Shown: positions 7,623 through 15,817 of the stretch, one piece after another
Layout: each line of letters begins with the position of its first letter
Numbering within the stretch: position 1 is the first letter of the stretch
Source of the DNA: an uncultured Eubacteriales bacterium
Lineage (GTDB): Bacteria > Bacillota > Clostridia > Oscillospirales > Acutalibacteraceae
Direction of reading: 5' to 3'
Length of the DNA: 64,000 nucleotides
Assembly: GCA_934692675.1 (NCBI GenBank)
Contig: CAKUUD010000002.1
Span: forward strand, 1-64,000
Translations under genes and position numbers: made by a program
Notes under the pieces: generated by a model
Told to the model about the DNA's origin: nothing
The model's database searches: none
What the model saw: the letters and a program-made list of their open reading frames with translations, nothing else

Positions 7623-9605
7623 TTGACTAAAAACAGATACGGAAATGAGAGCATATCTTCTCTGAAAGGTGCCGATAGGGTCAGAAAGCGTCCAGGAGTT
7701 ATTTTTGGTTCTGACGGAATCGAAGGATGTGAACATTCCGTCTTTGAAATACTTTCCAACTCAATCGATGAGGCCAGGGAGGGCCATGGTAACGTTATAA
7801 AGGTGACCCGCTATAAAGACAATTCCATAAAGGTGGAGGATAAAGGGCGTGGAATTCCCGTGGATTTTAATCCTAAAGAGGAAAAATTCAATTGGGAGCT
7901 CCTTTTCTGCGAGCTTTATGCCGGCGGTAAATATAATAATCTTAATCAACAGAATTATGAGTATTCGCTCGGCCTTAATGGCTTAGGATTGTGTTCTACT
8001 CAGTATGCCTCGGAGTATATGGACGTAGAAATAAAAAGGGACGGATACATCTATAATCTTCATTTTGAAAAAGGTGAAAATATCGGCGGCCTTCAAAAAG
8101 AAGAGTACAAAAAGAAAGATACAGGAACGAAAATAAAATGGAAACCGGATTTATCGGTTTTCACGGATATTTCTATTCCTTTTGACTATTTTGAAGATGT
8201 TTTAAAGCGCCAAGCTGTGGTAAATTCCGGGATAAAATTTTTGCTGAAGTATCAAAATGAGAATTCTGAATTCATAGAAAAAGAATTTATATATCAAAAC
8301 GGAATAACCGATTATGCCGCGGAATTGTTAAAAGACGAGTATCTTACACCAGTTCAAAGTTGGCACTTGGAAACCAAAGTAAGGGATCGTGAAGATAAGC
8401 CGTTTTACAAACTCAAAGCTGATGTCGCGGTTGCGTTTTCAAATAAATCAAATACCGCTGAATATTATCATAATTCCAGTTATCTTGAACATGGTGGAGC
8501 GCCAGAAAGAGCCGTGCGCAGCGCTTTTACCTCTCAAATAGATTCTTATTTAAAGCAAAGCGGAAAATATACAAAAAACGAAAATAAAATAAGTTTTGCG
8601 GACATAGAAGATTCACTTACGGTCATTATTTCGTCGTTTTCTACGATGACTTCTTATGAAAATCAAACCAAAAAATCAATTACAAATAAGGGCATCCAAG
8701 AAGCTCTCACCTCTATGCTTAAAAAAAATTTGGAAGTTTATTTTATTGAAAATCCAAATGACGCCGAAAAAATAGGAAATCAAATTCTCGTTAACAAAAG
8801 GAGCCGCGAAGACGCTGAAAAAACTAGACTTAATTTAAAGAAAAAGCTCACCACGAGCATGGATATGGCAAGCAGAGTTGCTAAATTTGTGGATTGCCGC
8901 AGCAAAGATACAAATAAAAGAGAACTTTTTATTGTTGAAGGGGATTCTGCACTCGGAGCTTGTAAGCAGGCGAGAAATCCGGATTTTCAGGCCATAATTC
9001 CTATACGAGGGAAAATACTTAATTGCCTCAAGGCGGATTATAACCGCATATTCAAAAGCGATATAATTACCGACCTTATAAGAGTTTTGGGGTGCGGAGT
9101 AGAGGTTAGAACTTCCAAAACTGCCAAGGATTTATCTTCGTTTAACTTGGAATCCTTAAAATGGAATAAAATTATTCTTTGCACCGATGCCGATGTGGAC
9201 GGATTCCAAATACGCACATTGCTTCTTACGATGCTTTTTAGGCTCACGCCAAAACTTATAGATTCCGGCAAGGTGTTTATCGCGGAGTCGCCTCTATATG
9301 AAATTAATACAAAAAAAGAAACATATTTTGCGTATAACGAATCGGAAAAAGAAGAGTTTATTAAAAAAATAGGTCGGGAAAAATACACGGTTCAAAGGTC
9401 GAAAGGTCTTGGTGAAAACGAACCCGACATGATGAATTTCACAACAATGAACCCGGCTTCTCGAAGATTGATAAAAGTAATGCCAGAAGACGCAGAAAAC
9501 ACTTCTAAAATGTTCGATATTCTTTTGGGCGATGATTTAGCAGGGAGAAAAGAATATATAATAGAAAACGGACATTTATATGTTGACGATTTAGATATAA
9601 GTTAA
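7623..9605 (+). CDS. parE: Type IIA topoisomerase subunit B, topoisomerase IV-like
   Basis: ATPase subunit of a type IIA topoisomerase, 660 residues. The GHKL ATPase comes first (EILSNSIDEA, VEDKGRGIPVD, GLNGLGLCSTQYAS), then the transducer, then the TOPRIM domain with VEGDSALGACKQARN and DADVDGFQIRTLLLTMLFR. The C-terminus carries RSKGLGENEPDMM. TTG 7623 is the start, preceded by AAAGGAGATATAG. The protein diverges from canonical GyrB and is paired with a subunit A lacking the GyrA box. I therefore call it ParE-like, though a gyrase paralogue is possible. Confidence 0.87.
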   Translation: MTKNRYGNESISSLKGADRVRKRPGVIFGSDGIEGCEHSVFEILSNSIDEAREGHGNVIKVTRYKDNSIKVEDKGRGIPVDFNPKEEKFNWELLFCELYAGGKYNNLNQQNYEYSLGLNGLGLCSTQYASEYMDVEIKRDGYIYNLHFEKGENIGGLQKEEYKKKDTGTKIKWKPDLSVFTDISIPFDYFEDVLKRQAVVNSGIKFLLKYQNENSEFIEKEFIYQNGITDYAAELLKDEYLTPVQSWHLETKVRDREDKPFYKLKADVAVAFSNKSNTAEYYHNSSYLEHGGAPERAVRSAFTSQIDSYLKQSGKYTKNENKISFADIEDSLTVIISSFSTMTSYENQTKKSITNKGIQEALTSMLKKNLEVYFIENPNDAEKIGNQILVNKRSREDAEKTRLNLKKKLTTSMDMASRVAKFVDCRSKDTNKRELFIVEGDSALGACKQARNPDFQAIIPIRGKILNCLKADYNRIFKSDIITDLIRVLGCGVEVRTSKTAKDLSSFNLESLKWNKIILCTDADVDGFQIRTLLLTMLFRLTPKLIDSGKVFIAESPLYEINTKKETYFAYNESEKEEFIKKIGREKYTVQRSKGLGENEPDMMNFTTMNPASRRLIKVMPEDAENTSKMFDILLGDDLAGRKEYIIENGHLYVDDLDIS

Positions 9606-9623
9606 AGGTGGTGAATTATTTAA

Positions 9624-11864
9624 ATGAAATCCGGAAAGAAAATAAAAGAAAGTTCCTCTAGGACCTCTCACGTTAGCGGTTTTATATATAACGCAGGGGA
9701 GGTAGTGGAAGAAAAAATAGTTAATACACTTAAAAAAAATTATATGCCCTATGCCATGAGTGTAATAATGTCCAGAGCTATTCCCGAAATAGACGGGTTT
9801 AAGCCCTCTCACAGGAAATTGCTTTTTACAATGTACAAAATGGGTCTTCTTGGATCCACTAGAACCAAGTCCGCAAATATAGTCGGTCAGACCATGAAAC
9901 TTAACCCTCATGGTGACAGCGCTATATACGATACTATGGTGCGTATGAGTAGGGGCTATGAAGCTCTTTTGTATCCTTATGTGGATTCCAAGGGTAATTT
10001 CGGTAAATTTTATTCCAGAGATATGGCTTGTGCTGCGTCAAGGTATACCGAGGCCAAACTCGAAAGCATTTGCAAAGAGCTTTTTAAAGATATAGACAAA
10101 GACACAGTAGATTTTGTCCCTAACTACGATAACACGTTGACAGAGCCTTCTCTGCTTCCTTGTACCTTTCCTTCGATACTTGTTAACTCTAATACCGGAA
10201 TAGCGGTTGGAATGGCCAGCTCGATTTGTCCTTTTAATTTAAAAGAAGTTTGCGAAACCACAATTGCATATATAAAAGACAGAAATTGCGATATATTAGA
10301 AACTTTGATAGCTCCTGATTTTCCGGGTGCCGGAGAAATAATTTACGACAAAGAAAAAATAAAATCGATTTATGATACTGGTCGCGGAGGAATAAAAGTT
10401 AGAGCGAGATATAGATATGATAAAAAATATAATTGTATCGATATAATAAACATTCCTCCCACAACAACTTCCGAAGTTATAATAGAGAAAATTGCAGAGC
10501 TTGTGAAATTGGGTAAAGTAAGAGAAATTTCGGACGTACGCGATGAAACCGGTTTGGATGGTTTGAAAATCACTATAGATTTGAAACGTGGAACAGATCC
10601 CGAAAAATTAATGCTTAAACTTTTTAAACTCACTACCTTGGAAGATACGTTTTCGTGTAATTTTAATATTCTTATAGCTGGCACTCCAAAAGTTATGGGC
10701 ATCAGAGAGATACTCGAAGAATGGGTTGAATTTAGGGCGGAATGTATTCGTCGCAGAACTTCTTTTGATTTAAATAAGAAAAAAGATAAACTCCATTTGC
10801 TCGAGGGTCTTGAAAAAATTTTGCTGGATATAGATAAGGCTATTTCTATCATCAGGAAGACCGAGCAAGAACAACTGGTAGTTTCTAATTTAATGCAAGG
10901 ATTTGATATTGATGAAATTCAGGCCGAGTATGTTGCTGAGATAAAACTCCGTCATTTGAACCGCGAGTACATTTTAAAACGCACAAGTGAAATCGAAAAT
11001 TTAAAAGATGAAATTGCTGAGCTTGAAGATATTCTTTCTGCTAAAAATAAAATTTACAAAATAATTATTAAAGAACTGAGTGCAGTTTGCAAAGAACACG
11101 CCAAGCCGCGAAAAAGCTTGCTTATTTATCCTGAAGATACCGAGGAATATACCGAATCTGAAATTGTGCCGGATTATCCTGTTAAATTTTTCCTTACAAA
11201 AGAGGGGTACTTCAAAAAAATAACCTCACAGTCTTTAAAAATGAACTCGGAACAGAAATTGAAAAACGAAGACGAAATTGTACAGGAAATTCCAGGAATG
11301 AATCATTCGGAGCTGTTGTTTTTTACCGATAAATGCCAAGTTTATAAAACTAAAGGCTATAATTTTTCCGATACAAAAGCCAGTGCGCTCGGAGAATATG
11401 TTCCCGCATTTTTATCTTTTGAAAAGAATGAAAAAGTGGTTTATGTAGCGGTAACAACTGATTATTCAGGATTTATGTTGTTCTTCTTCAAGAGCGGAAA
11501 AGTCTCCAAAGTCGAAATGAAATCGTATTACACAAAAACAAATCGAAAAAAACTTATAAAAGCCTACAGTGAAAAAGACGATATCGTTAGTGCGGCCTAT
11601 AGAATTCAAGATGAAGATTTTATTTTAACATCTTCTTCGGGAAAAGTTTTGATTTTTAATTCTTCTATGATTAATTTAAAGCAAACGAAAAACACCCAAG
11701 GCGTAGCGGTTATGAAGCAGAAGAAGGGTCATAAACTTATAAAAGCAGAAGAATATGTCCCCGGGACTTTCTTAAATGAGAAAATTTATCGAGCAAAGAA
11801 TATACCAGCCGCTGGAAAATTGTTATCTGATGATGATACGACTTGTGAACAGCTTACTTTGTGA
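9624..11864 (+). CDS. parC: Type IIA topoisomerase subunit A, topoisomerase IV-like
   Basis: DNA breakage-reunion subunit, 746 residues. The winged-helix and tower region includes SRAIPEIDGFKPSHRKLL and the active-site tyrosine in AASRYTEAKL (Tyr141). Coiled coil follows near residues 430-490, then a C-terminal beta-pinwheel region with recognisable blades. I see no GyrA-box (QRRGGKG-like) motif, which favours a decatenase (topoisomerase IV) role over negative supercoiling. It begins 18 nt after subunit B with SD AAAGGTGGTG. Its TGA stop lies 17 nt before the deoB start, so it may be co-transcribed with the nucleoside genes. Confidence 0.88.
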   Translation: MKSGKKIKESSSRTSHVSGFIYNAGEVVEEKIVNTLKKNYMPYAMSVIMSRAIPEIDGFKPSHRKLLFTMYKMGLLGSTRTKSANIVGQTMKLNPHGDSAIYDTMVRMSRGYEALLYPYVDSKGNFGKFYSRDMACAASRYTEAKLESICKELFKDIDKDTVDFVPNYDNTLTEPSLLPCTFPSILVNSNTGIAVGMASSICPFNLKEVCETTIAYIKDRNCDILETLIAPDFPGAGEIIYDKEKIKSIYDTGRGGIKVRARYRYDKKYNCIDIINIPPTTTSEVIIEKIAELVKLGKVREISDVRDETGLDGLKITIDLKRGTDPEKLMLKLFKLTTLEDTFSCNFNILIAGTPKVMGIREILEEWVEFRAECIRRRTSFDLNKKKDKLHLLEGLEKILLDIDKAISIIRKTEQEQLVVSNLMQGFDIDEIQAEYVAEIKLRHLNREYILKRTSEIENLKDEIAELEDILSAKNKIYKIIIKELSAVCKEHAKPRKSLLIYPEDTEEYTESEIVPDYPVKFFLTKEGYFKKITSQSLKMNSEQKLKNEDEIVQEIPGMNHSELLFFTDKCQVYKTKGYNFSDTKASALGEYVPAFLSFEKNEKVVYVAVTTDYSGFMLFFFKSGKVSKVEMKSYYTKTNRKKLIKAYSEKDDIVSAAYRIQDEDFILTSSSGKVLIFNSSMINLKQTKNTQGVAVMKQKKGHKLIKAEEYVPGTFLNEKIYRAKNIPAAGKLLSDDDTTCEQLTL

Positions 11865-11881
11865 TGAAAGGACATGATTAT

Positions 11882-13063
11882 ATGAAAAGAGTTTTTTTAA
11901 TTGTTTTGGATAGTGTTGGAATAGGCGAAATGCCCGACGCTGCCGATTACGGCGATGCGGGGAGCAACACTGTAAAAGCTTGTTATAACAATAAAAATTT
12001 TAATATGCCTAATTTAAAAAAGATGGGGCTTTTTAATATTGACGGGATGGATTATTCTGAAAACGAACCCAATCCTACAGCAAGTTTTGCCAGAATGAAA
12101 GAAGTTTCAAAAGGGAAAGACACCATTATAGGCCATTGGGAAATCGCAGGTATCGAATCCAAAAGACCTCTTCCTACGTATCCTAACGGATTCCCTGATG
12201 AAGTTATTGACGAGTTTAAACGCAGAACCGGCCGTGATATCTTATGTAACATGCCTTATTCTGGAACCGAAGTCATAAAAAAATACGGCAAAGAAAGTGT
12301 AGAAACAGGAAAACTTATAGTTTACACTTCTGCTGACAGTGTATTTCAAATCGCTGCTCACGAAGACGTGGTTCCTATTGAAAAATTATATGAGTACTGC
12401 AAAATTGCAAGAGAAATTTTAAAAGGAGACCATGCGGTGGGAAGAGTTATCGCCAGACCGTTTGTAGGCGAATTTCCTAATTTTGTTCGTACTACGAATC
12501 GACATGATTTTGCTCTTGCTCCTCCGGAAAATACCATGCTGGACTTCATTAAAGAGAGCGGAAAAGATGTAATTGCTGTGGGCAAAATAAGCGATATTTT
12601 TGCAGGAAACGGCGTAACCGAAAAAATTTTAACAAAAGGCAACGAAGACGGAATAAATAAAACTCTTGATATTATGGATAAAAATTTTGAAGGATTGTGT
12701 TTCGTAAATTTGGTTGATTTTGATATGCTTTATGGTCACAGAAATAATGTTGATGGATATGCCGCTGCACTCTCTTATTTTGATTCGAAAATTCCGGAAA
12801 TTTGTGGTAAACTTCGTCCTGAAGATATACTTATTATTACTGCGGATCATGGCTGCGATCCGACCACAGCATCTACCGACCACTCAAGAGAGTATACTCC
12901 TATGGTTATTTTTGGAAACAACGTAAAAGAAGGGGTAAATTTAAAAACTCGTGAAGGTTTTTATGATACCGGTGCAACTGTTTTGGAATACCTTTGCGTT
13001 GGTGAAAAAATAAAAGGGAAGTCATTTTTGAAAGAGGTTATAAAAAATGGAAATAAATCGTAA
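11882..13063 (+). CDS. deoB: Phosphopentomutase
   Basis: Interconverts (deoxy)ribose 1-phosphate and 5-phosphate, linking nucleoside phosphorolysis to the pentose phosphate pathway and to DeoC. The protein has 393 residues from ATG 11882, which follows AAAGGA; an in-frame extension to 11861 overlaps the previous stop. Alkaline-phosphatase-superfamily metal sites are visible: VLDSVGIGEMPDAADYGD at the start and ITADHGCDPTT with TDHSREYTP near the end. The phosphorylated Thr lies in the SGTEV region. The 3' end overlaps the next gene by 17 nt. Confidence 0.97.
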   Translation: MKRVFLIVLDSVGIGEMPDAADYGDAGSNTVKACYNNKNFNMPNLKKMGLFNIDGMDYSENEPNPTASFARMKEVSKGKDTIIGHWEIAGIESKRPLPTYPNGFPDEVIDEFKRRTGRDILCNMPYSGTEVIKKYGKESVETGKLIVYTSADSVFQIAAHEDVVPIEKLYEYCKIAREILKGDHAVGRVIARPFVGEFPNFVRTTNRHDFALAPPENTMLDFIKESGKDVIAVGKISDIFAGNGVTEKILTKGNEDGINKTLDIMDKNFEGLCFVNLVDFDMLYGHRNNVDGYAAALSYFDSKIPEICGKLRPEDILIITADHGCDPTTASTDHSREYTPMVIFGNNVKEGVNLKTREGFYDTGATVLEYLCVGEKIKGKSFLKEVIKNGNKS

Positions 13064-13775
13064 TGGGATTGTATTATGGTTGAAAAAAATAATTATTTGC
13101 ACAATAAGTTTGATTTTACTCGGAATAGGTTGCGGCCTTAATGTCGCAACTTCGCAGGGCGCCGACCCTATAACGGTTTTTTATGATGGACTAAGCAAGG
13201 CTTTTCATGTGAGCGTGGGTTTTACGGCAAGTATTTTGAATTTTAGCTTGATATTGCTGGTTCTTGCTTTTTCGTTTGTTTCCGCAAAGGTTAATAAAGC
13301 CAAAGGATTCAAAGAAATAGTTAAATATTTACTTAAATACATAAGCATAGGCACGGTTATATATTTGATGGTTCTTGGAAATTTCATAGATTTTGGTATA
13401 TGGATTTATAATTTGTTGAATGTTCCCACAGATTTACCACAAACATTTATGTATCAAATAGGAATTTCTTTAATAGGATGCCTGTTTTGTTTTGTAGGTT
13501 TGGGCGGATTTATGAGCATAGACATCGGAATCGACCCTTGGACTGCTTTTGCAGTTATACTGGCCAAAAAATGTAATACATCGTTCAGACTTATCAAAAT
13601 CATACTGGATGCTTTAACTTTGCTTTTTGGATGGCTTTTAGGAGGAACAGTAGGAATAATCACTCTTTTTTGCGTGGTATGCGGAGGTCCTGTTATACAA
13701 AAATCTGCAGAACTTCTTGACAAAATGCTTCCGAAAATGCTACAATCCAATTATGAAAATCAAGTTAAGAAATAG
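13047..13775 (+). CDS. YczE/YitT-type integral membrane protein
   Basis: Membrane protein of 242 residues with five to six hydrophobic segments, resembling the YczE/YyaS family. Family-like features are LLGIGCGLNVATSQGADPITVFYDG at the N-terminus, read here as two overlapping blocks, and the later internal echo IDIGIDPWTAFAVILAKK. These two similar segments suggest an ancient internal duplication, as in the wider YitT group. Function is unknown. The 17-nt overlap with deoB implies coupled translation and a possible role in transport linked to nucleoside use. Confidence 0.82.
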   Translation: MEINRNGIVLWLKKIIICTISLILLGIGCGLNVATSQGADPITVFYDGLSKAFHVSVGFTASILNFSLILLVLAFSFVSAKVNKAKGFKEIVKYLLKYISIGTVIYLMVLGNFIDFGIWIYNLLNVPTDLPQTFMYQIGISLIGCLFCFVGLGGFMSIDIGIDPWTAFAVILAKKCNTSFRLIKIILDALTLLFGWLLGGTVGIITLFCVVCGGPVIQKSAELLDKMLPKMLQSNYENQVKK

Positions 13776-13836
13776 TAAATGTAAAGAGAAGATTTTTGCT
13801 ATATTTAATATGAAACATTTAGATACGCATATTTAT

Positions 13837-13867
13837 TTGTGAATTATTTCGAGTTATTGAGTATAAT
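13837..13867 (+). promoter_or_regulatory. Weak candidate promoter upstream of deoD
   Basis: TATAAT at 13862-13867 with TTGTGA at 13837-13842. The 19-nt spacer is longer than ideal, so the -35 assignment is uncertain. Confidence 0.3.
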
Positions 13868-13898
13868 ATTCTAATTTATTCTTATAAAGGTGGTGAAT

Positions 13899-13944
13899 AT
13901 GGACGAATTTAACTTTTTCTACACAAAAAGTTGAATTTGTTCGT
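13899..13944 (+). other. Long stem-loop between the ribosome site and the deoD start codon
   Basis: Twenty consecutive pairs form between 13899-13918 and 13925-13944 around a 6-nt loop. Sixteen are Watson-Crick and four are G-U. AAAGGTGGTG lies at 13887-13896, just before it, and the deoD ATG (13953) 8 nt after it. A 12-codon mini frame (ATG 13899 to TGA 13934) lies inside and is in frame with deoD. Confidence 0.65.
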
Positions 13945-13952
13945 GATTGTTT

Positions 13953-14666
13953 ATGTGTAACGTACCTACTCCTCACATAGGAGCTCAAAAAGGCGAAATA
14001 GCAGATGTAGTTTTGATGCCTGGTGATCCTCTGAGAGCTAAATTTATAGCTGAAAATTTTTTGACTGATGTTAAGTGCTTTAATAAAGTAAGAAATATGT
14101 TTGGCTTTACAGGGAAATATAACGGGAAAACTGTGTCTGTAATGGGCGCAGGAATGGGAATGCCTTCCATTGGAATATATTCTTACGAACTTTTTAATTT
14201 TTATGACGTAAAATCTATTATAAGGATTGGAAGCGCGGGCGCGATTAAAGACGAAGTTAATCTCAGAGATATAGTTATTGCCATGGGAGCTTGCACCGAT
14301 TCTAACTATGCCTCTCAATATGAATTGAATGGTACGTTTGCTCCTATTGCTGATTTTGAATTGCTTAGTAAAGCGCAAAAATTCTCGAAGGATATTGATT
14401 CCAAAACCTTTGTAGGGAATATTTATTCGACGGATGTATTTTATAGTAGCGAGAAAATTTTGCCAAAGTGGAAAGAAATGGGAGTTTTAGCGGTCGAAAT
14501 GGAAGCTGCTGCACTCTATATGAACGCTGCCAAGGCCGGCAAAAAAGCGTTATGCTTGCTGACAATTTCGGATTGCCCATTGCGTGGACTTTCTCTTTCT
14601 TCCGAAGAACGTCAGATCGGATTTTGTGATATGGTTAAACTTGCTCTAAAAACAGCAACCGAGTAA
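13953..14666 (+). CDS. deoD: Purine-nucleoside phosphorylase, DeoD type
   Basis: Hexameric-type phosphorylase converting purine (deoxy)nucleosides and phosphate to base plus (deoxy)ribose 1-phosphate. Seen: TPHIGAQKGEIADVVLMPGD near the N-terminus, LRAKFIAENF, MGAGMGMPSIGIYSYEL, the IGSAGAI loop, AVEMEAAALYMNAA and the catalytic Asp in ISDCP. The best start is ATG 13953 (237 aa). The TTG at 13947 is an alternative. Neither has an ordinary SD directly upstream; the nearest, at 13887-13896, is separated by the stem-loop annotated above. It opens the uptake/catabolism cluster continuing to pdp. Confidence 0.95.
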   Translation: MCNVPTPHIGAQKGEIADVVLMPGDPLRAKFIAENFLTDVKCFNKVRNMFGFTGKYNGKTVSVMGAGMGMPSIGIYSYELFNFYDVKSIIRIGSAGAIKDEVNLRDIVIAMGACTDSNYASQYELNGTFAPIADFELLSKAQKFSKDIDSKTFVGNIYSTDVFYSSEKILPKWKEMGVLAVEMEAAALYMNAAKAGKKALCLLTISDCPLRGLSLSSEERQIGFCDMVKLALKTATE

Positions 14667-14722
14667 CCAAAATTATTAAAATATATTAAATTTATTATTC
14701 ATATTTTGATTTGGGGGAAATT

Positions 14723-15793
14723 ATGAAAAATCTAATTTCAAAAATTGCTTTGAGTTTATCAATAGCAGCGTTTTTATGCTTGGTTGTATTTGCCGTTGGT
14801 TCTGGCTTCAAGTTACATACAGGACTGGAGGATGACGACCGATTTTCGGTTTCCATGGTTACCGATGGCGGTGGTATAAATGACCAATCTTTTCAAGAAT
14901 CCGCATGGAAAGGCATGCAGCAATTTGCAAGTGAAACAGATTCTCATGTAAGTTATGTTGAGTGCCCTCAAACTTCAGATTTTTTAATCAATATAGATAA
15001 ACTTGCCGATGAGCATACAGATTTGATATGGGGCATAGGTTACAAACTTGCGGACACCATTGAGTTAGCAGCTAAAACCAATCCTGAGTTAAAATATGCT
15101 CTAGCTGATTTTACATACGGAGAAAAAATCCCTGATAACGTAGCTTGTGCGGTGTTTAGGTCTCAAGAATCCTCTTTTATGGTAGGTTACATAGCGGCCA
15201 TGACCACAAAAACCAATTGCGTGGGATTTGTGGGAGGAATAAAAGGTCTTGTTATAGATCAGTTTGAGTATGGGTATTTGGCTGGCGTGGCATATGCTTC
15301 CAAAAAGCTCGGAAAAGAGGTAAATGTAAGAGTTCAGTACGCCGAAAGCTTTACCGATTCTGCAAAAGGAAAGGCCATAGCAATGAAAATGTTCGATGAA
15401 TGCGACGTCATATTCCATGCTTCAGGCGGCGCGGGTGTAGGCGTTATAGAAGCTGCCAAAGAAACCGGAAAATTTGCAATCGGTGTAGACCTCGATCAAT
15501 CATATTTAGCTCCTAACAATGTTCTTACTTCTGCAATAAAAGATGTGGGAAAGGCAGTAAATCTCATATCCAAGGATGCGCTTAACGGAGAGGAAATCGG
15601 GGGAAAAACTTTTTCTTACGGAATAAAAGAGAATTGCGTGGGCATACCCGAAAAAAATCCGAACATGAATCCGGAAGTTTATGCAGCAGTGCTTAAAGTC
15701 AAAGATAAACTCGCCGAAGGAAAAATCGTACCCCCTGGAACAAAAGCAGATTATGATGAATTTATTAAACGTCTCCCTGAACTAAATGCTTAA
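14723..15793 (+). CDS. BMP-family nucleoside-binding protein of an ABC importer
   Basis: Extracytoplasmic binding protein of the BMP/PnrA (YufN) family, 356 residues from ATG 14723, which follows GGGGGAAATT. The mature part starts with FSVSMVTDGGGINDQSFQES, the family hallmark. Later segments include YVECPQTSDFLINIDKLA, VGFVGGIKGLVIDQFEYGY and IFHASGGAGVGVIEAAKE. The N-terminus is one hydrophobic helix (about residues 10-30) without a convincing lipobox, so the protein looks membrane-anchored by its uncleaved helix. Family members bind purine and other nucleosides, which fits the neighbouring phosphorylases. Confidence 0.92.
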   Translation: MKNLISKIALSLSIAAFLCLVVFAVGSGFKLHTGLEDDDRFSVSMVTDGGGINDQSFQESAWKGMQQFASETDSHVSYVECPQTSDFLINIDKLADEHTDLIWGIGYKLADTIELAAKTNPELKYALADFTYGEKIPDNVACAVFRSQESSFMVGYIAAMTTKTNCVGFVGGIKGLVIDQFEYGYLAGVAYASKKLGKEVNVRVQYAESFTDSAKGKAIAMKMFDECDVIFHASGGAGVGVIEAAKETGKFAIGVDLDQSYLAPNNVLTSAIKDVGKAVNLISKDALNGEEIGGKTFSYGIKENCVGIPEKNPNMNPEVYAAVLKVKDKLAEGKIVPPGTKADYDEFIKRLPELNA

Positions 15794-15817
15794 TAAAATA
15801 TTGAAAGGAGGATTTCA

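Noticed and set aside
10370..10852. 160-codon minus-strand frame inside the topoisomerase A gene
   Set aside because: Shadow of a highly conserved coding region; no start signal.
13899..13950. TGA read as an amino acid to extend DeoD upstream
   Set aside because: TGA acts as the normal stop of other genes here (parC, for example), and DeoD homologues do not need an N-terminal extension.
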